Source: Rubrivivax sp.
Lineage (GTDB): Bacteria > Pseudomonadota > Gammaproteobacteria > Burkholderiales > Burkholderiaceae_C
NCBI GenBank assembly: GCA_030653385.1
Contig: JAURZM010000007.1
Span: 62,001 to 126,000, forward strand
Direction: 5' to 3'
Length of the DNA stretch: 64,000 nucleotides
The notes under the pieces are model-generated. The model was given only the letters and a program-made list of their open reading frames with translations, searched no databases and was not told the DNA's origin. Positions 1-8,445 of this stretch are shown here, piece after piece. Position numbers and translations under genes: made by a program. Each line of letters opens with the position of its first letter. Position 1 is the stretch's first letter.

Positions 1-575
1 CCGTGGATCACGTCACCCGGGTACACCGCCACACCGGCACACGACACCGGCACCTGCAGGTCGGCCACGTGGTGGTAACTCAGACGTGTGGTGGCCGTGA
101 CGGCGGCACACCAGGTGGGAAAGTCCATGCGCGCCAGTTCGCTGCCGTCGCGGAAGGCGCCGTCGGTGATGACGGCCCGCGCACCGCGCAGCTGCATGCG
201 TGTGACGAGCATATTGCCCATGCTGGCGGCCGATGTGTCGCGGCGGCTGTCGATGACCATCACGTCGCCCGCTGCCACCTGTTCCACCCCCACCCACTGC
301 AGGTTGTCGGCGTTGGGCGTGGTGGTCAGCGTGGCGTAGGTGTCGATGTCTTCGCGCGCCGGGATGAAACGCATCGTGTAGGCGCGCCCGGCAAAGGGCT
401 TGATGCTGGCCTGCAAGGGCCGCAGGCCGGTCAGCACCGGTTGGCGAAAACCCTTCTTGAACAGCTGCGTGGTGAGCGAACCGCTGCTGATGCGGGCCAG
501 GCGGTCGAGCACGCTGTCGCTGACACGCAAGGTCTCGCGCGCAGGTGGCGGGGTGGGCGTGAAGGGGGTGTCCAT
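1..575 (-). CDS. RraA-family protein (HMG/CHA aldolase-like), 3' end outside window
   Basis: About 191 residues are visible and the frame runs off the left edge. The family includes 4-hydroxy-4-methyl-2-oxoglutarate aldolases and RraA, an RNase E inhibitor. The aldolase-type signature DGAFRDGSELARMDFP is present, with R and D as expected catalytic or metal residues, followed by PGDVIHG at the visible end, where the family normally continues with D-x-x-G. The context also favours a catabolic aldolase over an RNase regulator: the gene diverges from an IclR regulator carrying a lactonase-like domain. The start at 575 is preferred because an operator-like palindrome lies directly upstream; an in-frame ATG at 611 would add 12 residues. 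The exact substrate cannot be told. Confidence 0.8.
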   Translation of the reverse strand, partial: MDTPFTPTPPPARETLRVSDSVLDRLARISSGSLTTQLFKKGFRQPVLTGLRPLQASIKPFAGRAYTMRFIPAREDIDTYATLTTTPNADNLQWVGVEQVAAGDVMVIDSRRDTSAASMGNMLVTRMQLRGARAVITDGAFRDGSELARMDFPTWCAAVTATTRLSYHHVADLQVPVSCAGVAVYPGDVIH

Positions 576-592
576 GTTCCGGATGCTGGGAC
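576..592. promoter_or_regulatory. Operator-like palindrome next to the RraA-family start
   Basis: GTTCC and GGGAC are separated by seven bases, directly beside the RraA-family start codon. IclR-family regulators commonly bind GTTCC-N-GGAAC palindromes, and a very similar site lies beside the divergent IclR gene. Binding by that regulator is inferred. Confidence 0.4.
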
Positions 593-666
593 GAAGTGGC
601 TGCAGCCGCATGCTAGGCCTGGGCCTGCTGCGCACCAAGCGGCGTACAGTGGCCGGCCCTGTCGCC

Positions 667-684
667 GTTCCACCATCTGGGAAC
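667..684. promoter_or_regulatory. Operator-like palindrome abutting the IclR-fusion start codon
   Basis: GTTCC (667-671) and GGAAC (680-684) form an inverted repeat with an 8-base spacer that ends one base before the ATG of the IclR-type gene. Together with the copy at 576-592 it fits autoregulation plus control of the divergent gene. This is inferred from position and from the usual shape of IclR operators. Confidence 0.45.
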
Positions 685-2316
685 ATGAGCACCTCGAAAA
701 CCCCTGCCGCCGAAGGCACCGCGTCGCTGGACAAGGCGCTGGACGTGCTGGACGCCGTGGGCAGCGCACCCGCCGGCCTGAGCCAGAACGAACTGGCCGT
801 GCGCCTGAACCTGCCGCGCACCACGCTGTACCGCCTGCTGGGCACGCTGGTGACACGCGGCCTGCTGCGGCGCGACCCGCTGCGCCGTGTCTACGGCCTG
901 GGCATGCGCTGTTTCGAATACGCGCGTGCCGCCTACGCCATGCCCGACCTGGTGGCTGCGGCGGGGGCCGAGCTGCGTGCGCTGCGCGACATGACCGGCG
1001 AAACCTGTTACCTGGCCGCCCGCGACGGCCTGGACGTGGTGGCGCTGGAACGCTGCGATGGCGCACACGGCCAGCGCAGCGCATCGGCCGTGGGCCAGCG
1101 CAAGCCGCTGCATTGCACCAGCCAGGGCAAGGCCATCCTGGCCGCGCTGCCGGCCGAAGAACGCGACGCGCTGGTGCGTGAACTGCCGATGACAGCGGTC
1201 ACGCCCCGCAGCATCACCGACCGCCGCCGCCTGCAGGCCGAACTGCGTGTGGCCGCCGCACGTGGCTGGGCCGTGGACGACGAAGAAATCGTGCCCGGTG
1301 TGCGCTGCTGCGGCGCCGCCATCGTCGACGCCGCAGGCCAGGTGCGCGGTGCCATCAGCGTGGCCGGGCCGGCCTTCCGGCTGACCAGCGAACGGGTCGA
1401 ACTGCTGGGGCCCGAGGTGGCCGAAGCCGCACGCCGCATCGGCGCGCAGTTGTCGGCCGCCGAACAGCCGCGGGTGGAAGGCGAAGCGCGGCTGGTCGGC
1501 GCGGCCTGGGCCTTCGAAGGCCGTTTCCCGTGCTGGTTGCCGGGTGCGTCGGCGCTGGTCTGGGCCGACACGCTGGGCCCCACCGTGCACCGCGCCAGCG
1601 CCGTCGGCGACGTGCTGCTGACCCAGGCCGACGCGCCGATCCAGGCCCTGTTGCCCTGGCACGAAGGGGCGGCTGCCGGTCAGACCGACGCCAGTGCCGT
1701 GCTCGCGCGCTGGGGCGGCGGCTGGCACCTTGTGCACAGCAACGGCGAGGTGCTGCCTGCCGAAGCTGCAATCTCGCCCGGCGCAGACAGCACGGCGGTG
1801 TGCATGCACCCCGACGGCAGCATCTGGGCCTGCCTGCCCGCCGGTGGCCGCTGGCGCGTGGCCCCCGTGCACGCGGCGAGCGGCGCACGAGGCAGTGCCG
1901 GTTCGCTGGGCTGGGATGTGCCCGAGCCCGCATCCGACATGGCCTGGGACCCGACCGGCGCGGTGTTGCACCTGGCCTGCGCCGGCAGCGGCAGCCTGTG
2001 GACGGCCAGGCCCGGCAGCCCGGCCTTGCGTCGCCTGGCCACGGTGCCGAAGGGTTCCGGCCACCTGGCCGGCCTGGCGGTGGACCCACGCGGCGGTGTC
2101 TGGATCGCCTTGCGTGGTGGCTGGGGTGTGATGCGCTTCGAAGCCGACGGCTCGCTGGACCGCCTGGTGGCCCTGCCCGTGCCCTGCCCCAGCGGCCTGG
2201 CCTTCGGCGGCGCCGACGGCCACACGCTGTTCATTACCACGGCCCGCGACGCCGTCAGCCGCGAGGCGCTGGACGCCGCGCCACTCAGCGGCCGGCTGTT
2301 TGCGCTGGCGACCTGA
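685..2316 (+). CDS. IclR-type regulator fused to an SMP-30/gluconolactonase-like domain
   Basis: The protein has 543 residues, about twice a normal IclR protein. Residues about 15-75 are the winged helix (SLDKALDVLDAVGSAPAGLS, then LPRTTLYRLLGTLV). Residues about 85-255 are the IclR effector-binding domain, with its VGQRKPLHCTSQGKAILAAL and EEIVPGVRCCGAAI motifs. From about 275 to the end the sequence matches SMP-30/gluconolactonase beta-propellers: DMAWDPTG, LAGLAVDPRGGVWIAL and PSGLAFGGADGHTLFITTA. The propeller part may be a sensor or a lactonase. The usual N-terminal metal-binding E of lactonases is not evident, so a sensing role is possible. It is divergent from the RraA-family gene. The ATG at 685 follows the palindrome and starts just before the HTH. 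Confidence 0.85.
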   Translation: MSTSKTPAAEGTASLDKALDVLDAVGSAPAGLSQNELAVRLNLPRTTLYRLLGTLVTRGLLRRDPLRRVYGLGMRCFEYARAAYAMPDLVAAAGAELRALRDMTGETCYLAARDGLDVVALERCDGAHGQRSASAVGQRKPLHCTSQGKAILAALPAEERDALVRELPMTAVTPRSITDRRRLQAELRVAAARGWAVDDEEIVPGVRCCGAAIVDAAGQVRGAISVAGPAFRLTSERVELLGPEVAEAARRIGAQLSAAEQPRVEGEARLVGAAWAFEGRFPCWLPGASALVWADTLGPTVHRASAVGDVLLTQADAPIQALLPWHEGAAAGQTDASAVLARWGGGWHLVHSNGEVLPAEAAISPGADSTAVCMHPDGSIWACLPAGGRWRVAPVHAASGARGSAGSLGWDVPEPASDMAWDPTGAVLHLACAGSGSLWTARPGSPALRRLATVPKGSGHLAGLAVDPRGGVWIALRGGWGVMRFEADGSLDRLVALPVPCPSGLAFGGADGHTLFITTARDAVSREALDAAPLSGRLFALAT

Positions 2317-2383
2317 ACTCCGTCACAGGCACAACAACCAAGCTACCCGCCGCGGATCCGGCTCCGCCGGTCCGCCAGCGGAG

Positions 2384-2399
2384 CACCCCCCTCGGGGTG
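2384..2399. terminator. GC-rich hairpin between convergent genes, possible bidirectional terminator
   Basis: CACCCC and GGGGTG form a 6-bp stem with a 4-base loop in the 186-base gap between two convergent genes (2317-2502). No clear T-run follows on either side, so this is a weak call. The rest of the gap is rich in GCGAGCG-type sequence and holds no gene that I can support. Confidence 0.3.
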
Positions 2400-2502
2400 G
2401 GCGAGCCCGCACCGAGCGAGCGCCTGCGCGCTGGCGAGTGGCTGGCGAGCGCCGTGCCGCATGCAAGCGGTACGGCAGCGAGCGAGAGCGAGCTTGGGGG
2501 CC

Positions 2503-3132
2503 CTATTTCAAACTGCTGATGTAGCTGGAGACGGCTTTCAATTCCAGCTCGGTCAGTTTCACCGCTACCGTGTGCATCACCGCGTTGTCGTTGTTGCGCT
2601 CACGCAGGTTGAAGGCCCTGAGCTGACGTTCGGTGTACTGCGCATGTTGGCCCGCCAGTCGCGGCAAGTTGGGTGTGCCCTGACCGCCGGCGCCGTGGCA
2701 ACTGGCGCAGGAAGGCACGCCCGAATACGGGTTGCCACGTTGGTAGATGAATCGCCCCATCTGCGCCAGTTCGGGGTCGTCCACCGGGTGCAAGTGCACC
2801 TCGCGCGTTTCGAAAAAGCGACCCAGCGCGGTGAAGTCGGCGGCACTCAGGCCTTCCACCATCGGCTGCATCGCGCTGCTCTTGCGCCGGCCGCTCTGGT
2901 AGTCGGCCAACTGGCGCGCCACGTAGGCGGCGTGTTGTCCGGCCAGGCGCGGGAACACCGGGCTCGAGCTTTCGCCTTCGGCACCATGGCAGATGAAACA
3001 CTTGCCCATCACGATCTCTTCGGCACGCTGGATGTCGGCTGCCAGCGCCTGCGCGCTGGCAGCCACGGGCAGGCCGGCCAGCAGGGCCAGGCAGGTCAAC
3101 AAGCGGCAGGTGGCGGACAGCGGCATCGGCAT
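2503..3132 (-). CDS. Diheme c-type cytochrome (cytochrome c4-like)
   Basis: 209 residues with a signal peptide (LLTCLALLAGLPVAASAQA) and two CxxCH haem sites, CFICH at about 44-48 and CASCH at about 142-146, each followed by a PRLAGQHAxY motif. The duplicated domain is the cytochrome c4 layout. Such periplasmic proteins pass electrons to terminal oxidases. It is the last gene of the sox operon, 18 bases after the sulfur transporter gene. It could accept electrons from SoxXA or SoxCD, which is inferred from position. Confidence 0.85.
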   Translation of the reverse strand: MPMPLSATCRLLTCLALLAGLPVAASAQALAADIQRAEEIVMGKCFICHGAEGESSSPVFPRLAGQHAAYVARQLADYQSGRRKSSAMQPMVEGLSAADFTALGRFFETREVHLHPVDDPELAQMGRFIYQRGNPYSGVPSCASCHGAGGQGTPNLPRLAGQHAQYTERQLRAFNLRERNNDNAVMHTVAVKLTELELKAVSSYISSLK

Positions 3133-3150
3133 CTCTTTCGATTGGCGGGG

Positions 3151-4269
3151 TCAGACGGGGGAAGGCGTGGTGGCCGTCACTGGCGTGCCCGGCATCGCCT
3201 GGTCAAGTGCAGCGCCCGCGGCGGGGCGCTGGTCCAGCAGGCGGTCGGTCAGCGCGGCAGCGGCCCACATGGCCGTCAGCGTGACCCAGCTCGTGATCGT
3301 GAACACGGCCGCACCCGACAGGCCGGCGCCGACCGCGCAGCCACCGGCCAACATGCCGCCGAAGCCCATGCACAGGGCGCCCACGATGTAGCGGCGCATG
3401 CTGGCGCCCCCTTCAAAACCTTCGAGCTTCAGTTCCTTGAACAGCAAGGCTGCCAGGAAGCTGCCGATGAACACACCGGGCATCAGGCCCATGTCGAAGT
3501 TGAAAGGTTTGTCGCTCACGAACAGCACACGTGTCAGCACCTCGGCCGAAGGGCCGGTGAAGCTGAGCGCCTGGATGGGATGCGGGTCGAACGAAGCGCG
3601 GCCGATGGCGTAGGTGGCCCACCAGGCTGCCGCGATGCTCAGGCCCACACCCGTGGCCCCCGCCCAGCCCCAGGTGCTGACCTTCTGCCGGCGCGCCCAG
3701 AAGATGGCTGCGGCCAGCCACAGCACACCGAAAGCCAGGGCGCCACCGTGGCCGATGCCGGTGCGTGCGATCAGGTCGCGCGAGGCACCGCCGTCCACCG
3801 TCCACCAGCCGCTGATGGTTTCACGCGCCGGTGCCAGCAGGCCGGTCCACGACGCCTGCGCGGTGACCGCAAACACCAGCCCCGACACCACCGAGCGCAG
3901 ATTGCCCTGCGCCGCCAGCACCAAGAGCCGGCTGCTGCAACCGCGCGCCAGGATCATGCCCACGCCAAACAGCGCACCGCCGATGGCCGCGCCCGACAGG
4001 CTGCCACGCGCGGCAATCTGGCGCGCTTCGCTGGCGTCGAAAGCACCCGCCAGCACCAGCAGCTGGGTGCCGATGACGGCAGCGGCGAAGGCAAACAGCC
4101 ACACGGTGAGCCTGCCGCCGACCAGATTCCGGCTGAACTCGATGACCGCCGAGCGCAGGCAGAAGCGCGAACGCTGCGCCATGAAACCGAAGGCAATGCC
4201 GATCAGCAGACCCGTGGCGGCCAGCGTGCCCGGTTCACCCAGGCGGTCGATCACGTTCTGCCAGTTCAT
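3151..4269 (-). CDS. YeeE/YedE-family sulfur-compound transporter
   Basis: 372 residues, mostly hydrophobic helices. Conserved cysteines sit in RSRFCLRSA (C37), LARGCSSRL (C111) and LAGGCAVGAG (C311), as in the YeeE/YedE (TsuA, thiosulfate uptake) family, where such cysteines relay thiosulfate. C300 is an additional cysteine. The family works in the inner membrane. Lying in the sox operon between the DsrE-like gene and the cytochrome gene, it probably moves thiosulfate or another sulfane-sulfur compound into the cell. The gene starts 26 bases after the DsrE-like gene. Specific substrate not shown. Confidence 0.85.
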   Translation of the reverse strand: MNWQNVIDRLGEPGTLAATGLLIGIAFGFMAQRSRFCLRSAVIEFSRNLVGGRLTVWLFAFAAAVIGTQLLVLAGAFDASEARQIAARGSLSGAAIGGALFGVGMILARGCSSRLLVLAAQGNLRSVVSGLVFAVTAQASWTGLLAPARETISGWWTVDGGASRDLIARTGIGHGGALAFGVLWLAAAIFWARRQKVSTWGWAGATGVGLSIAAAWWATYAIGRASFDPHPIQALSFTGPSAEVLTRVLFVSDKPFNFDMGLMPGVFIGSFLAALLFKELKLEGFEGGASMRRYIVGALCMGFGGMLAGGCAVGAGLSGAAVFTITSWVTLTAMWAAAALTDRLLDQRPAAGAALDQAMPGTPVTATTPSPV

Positions 4270-4295
4270 CGGCCTGCGCTTGAACCAGAGTCAGG

Positions 4296-4718
4296 CTAGG
4301 GCTTGATGTAAGCCGCGCCGGCTTTTTGCAGCTTGGCGATGCGCACCACGCCGCTGGGCGTGAACTCGGCTTCCTGAATGAACTGCTCCTTTTTCAAGTT
4401 GCGGTTCCTCAGCGTGATCTCGCAAATCTCGAACTTCACGCCGCGTGCCGCCAGCGCCGAAACCGGGCCGGCGAAGGCTCCGCCGCTGTTGTCCTTGGCG
4501 CCTTCCATCAGGAAGTCCACGCCGTCGGCATGTGTGACGACGGTGATCTTCGCCGTCGGGTCCACGTCGAGGTGGTTGCGGATGTTGCGCAGGCCCTTCA
4601 GGCCTTGGGCCGCCGCGTTGTCGATGTGGTACACGACGGGGTCTTGAGCCAGCGCGGGTTGCGCACCGAAAACGGCGGCGGCAATGAAGAGGCTGGCGGC
4701 CAGGGCTTTGAGGCTCAT
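4296..4718 (-). CDS. Secreted DsrE/DsrF-like family protein
   Basis: 140 residues with an N-terminal signal peptide (about 1-24, ending QPALAQ). The body has the DsrE-like alpha/beta fold pattern: VVYHIDN, then KITVVTHADGVDFLMEG, then VKFEICEITLRNR. A single cysteine lies in KFEICEI. Cytoplasmic DsrE proteins carry sulfane sulfur on cysteine. This one looks periplasmic, which is common for DsrE-like genes inside sox operons. It lies 40 bases after soxB. A role in handling sulfur intermediates is inferred from context. Confidence 0.75.
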   Translation of the reverse strand: MSLKALAASLFIAAAVFGAQPALAQDPVVYHIDNAAAQGLKGLRNIRNHLDVDPTAKITVVTHADGVDFLMEGAKDNSGGAFAGPVSALAARGVKFEICEITLRNRNLKKEQFIQEAEFTPSGVVRIAKLQKAGAAYIKP

Positions 4719-4758
4719 GCGAATCTCCTGTTGGGTGGGCTGATCAAGCGGGCGCAGA

Positions 4759-6501
4759 TCATGCCAGCCCGGGGTTGCCCTGCACGCCCACCAGGCGCGG
4801 CGTGTTGATCTTGCGCGGCTTCACGCGGCCACCCTGGTTCTTGAGCCAGGTCTCGACCACTTCCCACACCGGCTTCAGGCCGGCCTTCGACGCTTCTTCG
4901 GCCACCGGCGCCCAGCCCGCCACCTGGTAGTTCTTGCCGGCCTCGATGGGCTTGCCGTGCAGCCGCATGTCGCCGATGCGCGAGCCCATCTTCTCGCCGG
5001 GTGTGATGCTGTAGCTCAGGCCACCCACACGCACCATGTCGCCGCCCTGCTGGTAGTAGGGGTCGGGGTTGAACAGGTTGTCGGCCACGTCTTCGAGCAC
5101 CGTCTTCACCATCTCGCCGCTCATCTGCGTCACGGTGGCGTAGGGGTAAGTCACCGCCACCTGGTCCATCAGCAGTTCGCGGGTGATGGCCTGGCCCGGC
5201 AGCAGCGTGGTGCCCCAGCGGAAGCCGGGGCTGAAGGCGATGTCGGCGCCCTGCACGTCGATCAGCGCGTCGCACAGCAGCTGGTCCCAGCTGCCGTTGA
5301 AGTTGCCGCGGCGGTAGAGCAGGCCGTCGGTGGTGGCCAGCTTTTCGTTCAGCTTGGCCTCGAAGGGCGCACGGACCTTGGTGATCAGCGCGTCCATCTC
5401 GGCATCGGGCGTCAGCATGTTGGCAAACACCGGCAGCAGGCGGTAGCGGTAGTTGGTGGCCTTGCCACCCTTGACCTCGAAGTCCATCACGCCCAGGAAC
5501 TTGCCGTTGCTGCCGGCGTTGGTGACGAGTGTGGTGCCGCCCGCGTTGGCCACCGGCACCGCCAGTGGCACGCCGTCGTGCGTGTGGCCGCCGAAGATGG
5601 CGTCGATGCCACGCACGCGACTGGCCATCTTCAGGTCCACGTCCATGCCGTTGTGGCTGAGCAGCACGAGCAATTGCGCACCTGCGGCGCGGGCTTCGTC
5701 CACCACCTTCTGCATGTTCGCTTCCTGGATGCCGAACTCCCAGTCGGCCACCAGGTAGCGCGGGTTGGCGATGGGTGTGTAGGGGAAGGCCTGGCCGACG
5801 ATGGCCACCTTCACGCCGTTCATGTCCTTCATCACGTAGGGCTTGAAGACCGGGTCGCCGAAGTCGTTGGTCTTGATGTTCTGGGCGACGAAGTCAACCT
5901 GGCCCGCGAAGTCCTTTTCGACGATCTCCTTCACCCGCTGCATGCCGTAGGTGAATTCCCAGTGGCCGGTCATCACGTCCACGCCCAGCAGCTTGCTGGC
6001 GTCGACCATGTCCTGCCCGTTGGTCCACAGGCTGGTGGCGCTGCCCTGCCAGGTGTCGCCACCGTCCAGCAACAGCGCGCCGGGGCGGCTGGCCTTCATG
6101 CGTTTGACCAGCGTGGACAGGTGCGCAAACCCGCCGACACGGCCGTAGCGGCGCGCGGCACGCTCGAAGTCGATGAAGGTGTAAGCATGCGACAGCGGCG
6201 TGCCCGGTCGCACGCCGGCCTTTTTCAGCAGATGCTCGCCCACCAGGTGCGGCAACTGGCCGCGCATGCCGGCCAGGCCCAGGTTGACGCTGGGCTCGCG
6301 GAAGTGGATGGGCTTCAACTGCGCGTGGCAGTCGGTCATGTGCAGGAAGCTGACGAAGCCGGGGCCGCTGCCCAGGGGCGGCAGGTCGTACAGGCCCTGT
6401 TCGGCCGTGGCCGCGTCGGCGTCTTCGTACTGCGTCAGGCCCATGCCGGCCACCGAGGCGGCGCTCAGCACCTGCAGGAAGTCGCGTTTGCTCAAGCTCA
6501 T
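4759..6501 (-). CDS. soxB: SoxB, thiosulfohydrolase of the Sox complex
   Basis: 580 residues. SoxB hydrolyses the terminal sulfone from SoxY-bound S-thiosulfonate, releasing sulfate in the periplasm. It belongs to the dimanganese 5'-nucleotidase family. Visible metal motifs are HMTDCHAQL (about 54-62), LLLDGGDTWQGS, LSHNGMDVD and GGHTHDG. The N-terminus LSKRDFLQVLSAASVAGM is a Tat-like signal with KR rather than RR. Length and motifs fit a complete protein. It is the seventh sox gene, 89 bases after soxX. Confidence 0.96.
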   Translation of the reverse strand: MSLSKRDFLQVLSAASVAGMGLTQYEDADAATAEQGLYDLPPLGSGPGFVSFLHMTDCHAQLKPIHFREPSVNLGLAGMRGQLPHLVGEHLLKKAGVRPGTPLSHAYTFIDFERAARRYGRVGGFAHLSTLVKRMKASRPGALLLDGGDTWQGSATSLWTNGQDMVDASKLLGVDVMTGHWEFTYGMQRVKEIVEKDFAGQVDFVAQNIKTNDFGDPVFKPYVMKDMNGVKVAIVGQAFPYTPIANPRYLVADWEFGIQEANMQKVVDEARAAGAQLLVLLSHNGMDVDLKMASRVRGIDAIFGGHTHDGVPLAVPVANAGGTTLVTNAGSNGKFLGVMDFEVKGGKATNYRYRLLPVFANMLTPDAEMDALITKVRAPFEAKLNEKLATTDGLLYRRGNFNGSWDQLLCDALIDVQGADIAFSPGFRWGTTLLPGQAITRELLMDQVAVTYPYATVTQMSGEMVKTVLEDVADNLFNPDPYYQQGGDMVRVGGLSYSITPGEKMGSRIGDMRLHGKPIEAGKNYQVAGWAPVAEEASKAGLKPVWEVVETWLKNQGGRVKPRKINTPRLVGVQGNPGLA

Positions 6502-6590
6502 GATAAGTGGCTGCTTATGTTTGGGGGCAGAAAAAGCCCGACAGGCGGTGCGCCGTGCCGGGCTGGTGGCGTGTCGCGGTTGGGCGGTGC

Positions 6591-7232
6591 CTACTGGTTG
6601 ACGGGGGACTTGGGGTCCAGCAGCAGCGACATCACATGGGCCATCTGCTTGTCGTCCAGCAACTTGGCGTGGCCAAAACGCGGCATGTTGGAACAGGCTG
6701 CGTAGCTCTTGCTGTTGAAGAGCTTGGTCCAGGTGTATTCAATGATGGGCTGCGCGGTGGGCGCCATCACGTCGCTCACGCCCCGGTTCTTGCCGTAGTT
6801 GTAGAGGCTGGGGCCAATGGTGCCGAAACTGACCTCGGCCTTGCTCATCTGGTGGCAGTTGTAGCAGCTGCCGCCGTTGGCGCTGGTGGCGGTGGAACTG
6901 TCGGTCCAGGTCATGCCACGGCCGTTCTGCGCGATCTTTTCGCCTTCGCGCCAGTCACCCAGGTACTGGCCGCCGGCAGGCCATTTCACCGTGGCCTTGG
7001 CCTGGTTCATGATCTGCTCGGCCACTGCGTCGGTGGGTGGTTTGTCGCTGGAACAGGCCGACTGGCCCAGGTCCTGCTCGATGCGGTCCATCTTGGCAAT
7101 GCCCTGGTCGCGGAAGCTGGCTTTCATCAGCGCGGTGGTCTCGGCGTCCAGCTCTTTGGACGAAGGCAGCGAAGCACAACCGGCCAGCACCAGCGCCACG
7201 GCGCCGGCAAGATAGGTGAGGTTCTTGTTCAT
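6591..7232 (-). CDS. soxX: SoxX, monohaem cytochrome c subunit of SoxXA, lipoprotein-like
   Basis: 213 residues. SoxXA oxidatively couples thiosulfate to the carrier cysteine of SoxY. The haem site is CYNCH (C123-H127) and the probable distal ligand is Met183 in CSNMPRFG. The N-terminus has a lipobox-like LAGC with Cys19, so it may be membrane anchored rather than freely periplasmic. An extra segment of about 60 residues before the cytochrome domain contains C60. It lies 21 bases after soxA, its partner subunit. Confidence 0.93.
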   Translation of the reverse strand: MNKNLTYLAGAVALVLAGCASLPSSKELDAETTALMKASFRDQGIAKMDRIEQDLGQSACSSDKPPTDAVAEQIMNQAKATVKWPAGGQYLGDWREGEKIAQNGRGMTWTDSSTATSANGGSCYNCHQMSKAEVSFGTIGPSLYNYGKNRGVSDVMAPTAQPIIEYTWTKLFNSKSYAACSNMPRFGHAKLLDDKQMAHVMSLLLDPKSPVNQ

Positions 7233-7253
7233 GTCTGTTCGGGCTCCGGTGCT

Positions 7254-8075
7254 TCAGCGCTTGATGGCCGGCGCGATGGACTGCGCGCCCTTGGCGTTGA
7301 CACCCATGTAGGTGCCCAACGCCACGGTGATGTCGGAACCGAAGCCCGGGTACGGAAAACGCTGCTGGCGGTAGCAGTCGTTCAGGCGCAGCTGCATGCT
7401 CCACATCTGGCCGTTGCTCACACGGTAGGCGGGCCAGGCCGCAAAGCCGACGCCGTCACCGGGGTTTTTGGTCAGGTTGGGCAGGTCTTGCAGGCGGATG
7501 CGCTGACCGTCCACGCTGTGGCAGCTGGCGCAGGAAAAGTCCATCGGACCGCCGCGGAAGAAAAACACCCGCTTGCCGATCTCGTAGCTCTTCTGCTCTT
7601 GCGCATGACCTTGCGGCAGGTTGAAGCGCAGGCCGCGCGATTCGGCGGCAATCCAGGTGGCCAGCGCGGTCACGTTGGCCATCTCGCCCCGACCGAATGC
7701 GGTCTTGGCGATGTCGGCGCCGTTGAAACCCTGCAGTGTTTCCATGCAGGTGACCAGGCGCGATTCCAGGTCCTGCATCTTGCCGGTGTCGGCGAAAAAG
7801 CGCGGCAGTTCGACAAAGGCACCTTTCACCACACCCGGGCCCTTGCCCAGGTTGCACTGTTCGAGCGTGGCGTTTTTCGGGCCGCGCTTCTGTTTCCACA
7901 GACCTTCGCCCTTGGCTTCGAACAATTCAGCCGGGTTGCCGTCTTCCAGCATCCTGCGGTACTCGGCAATGCCATCGGCCGTGGTCTTGTCCTGCGACCA
8001 GGCCGTGCCCGTGAGCAGCAACGCGCCTGCCAAGGTGCAGGCCTGGGCCAGCGGGGTGATCTTCAGCGTCTTCAT
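7254..8075 (-). CDS. soxA: SoxA, catalytic cytochrome subunit of SoxXA (monohaem type)
   Basis: 273 residues from the ATG at 8075, chosen because GAGGAG lies about 9 bases upstream and a signal peptide (1-28) follows; a GTG seven codons earlier is less likely. There is one CxxCH (C182-H186). C74 and C110 sit where the lost second haem was, as in other monohaem SoxA proteins where they form a disulfide. C234 in LRLNDCYRQQ is the expected cysteine-persulfide haem ligand at the active site. It lies between soxZ and soxX. Confidence 0.95.
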   Translation of the reverse strand: MKTLKITPLAQACTLAGALLLTGTAWSQDKTTADGIAEYRRMLEDGNPAELFEAKGEGLWKQKRGPKNATLEQCNLGKGPGVVKGAFVELPRFFADTGKMQDLESRLVTCMETLQGFNGADIAKTAFGRGEMANVTALATWIAAESRGLRFNLPQGHAQEQKSYEIGKRVFFFRGGPMDFSCASCHSVDGQRIRLQDLPNLTKNPGDGVGFAAWPAYRVSNGQMWSMQLRLNDCYRQQRFPYPGFGSDITVALGTYMGVNAKGAQSIAPAIKR

Positions 8076-8112
8076 TGTTGTGGTGTCTCCTCGCACTGCG
8101 GTGGATGGGCCT

Positions 8113-8424
8113 TCAGGACACGGTCGCTTCGTCGGTGCGTTTGTCGCCCTTGTTGTCGACCCAGCTCACGGTGATCTTGTCGCCGGCCTTGGCGCCCTTG
8201 ACGGTGAACTGCATGAACGGGTTCTTGGCCACCGAGGGGCCCCACTGCGCGCTGAGCACGGGCTTGCCGTTGTGGGTGGCGGTGACTTCCTGAATGAACC
8301 AGGCCGGGATGGTCTTGCCAGCCGAGTCCTTGCGCTGGCCGGTTTCCATCTCGTGGCTCATGAGCACACGCACGGTGGTCTTGTCACCGGCGGCTTGGGC
8401 GCGAATGCGCATCGGATCTGCCAT
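8113..8424 (-). CDS. soxZ: SoxZ, partner subunit of the SoxYZ carrier
   Basis: 103 residues, the normal SoxZ length, with no signal peptide. SoxZ is co-exported with SoxY, which has the Tat signal. The sequence shows the family's MRIRAQ start, VLMSHEMETGQRKD, IPAWFIQEV, NPFMQFTVKGAKAGD and VSWVDNKGD. AAGGAG lies 7 bases before the ATG. It is 21 bases after soxY. Confidence 0.95.
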   Translation of the reverse strand: MADPMRIRAQAAGDKTTVRVLMSHEMETGQRKDSAGKTIPAWFIQEVTATHNGKPVLSAQWGPSVAKNPFMQFTVKGAKAGDKITVSWVDNKGDKRTDEATVS

Positions 8425-8445
8425 GGTATTTCTCCTTGAATTGAA

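Noticed and set aside
2461-4299. 612-residue open frame on the plus strand
   Set aside because: It crosses the cytochrome and YeeE genes on the opposite strand and reads as low-information H/Q/R-rich sequence.
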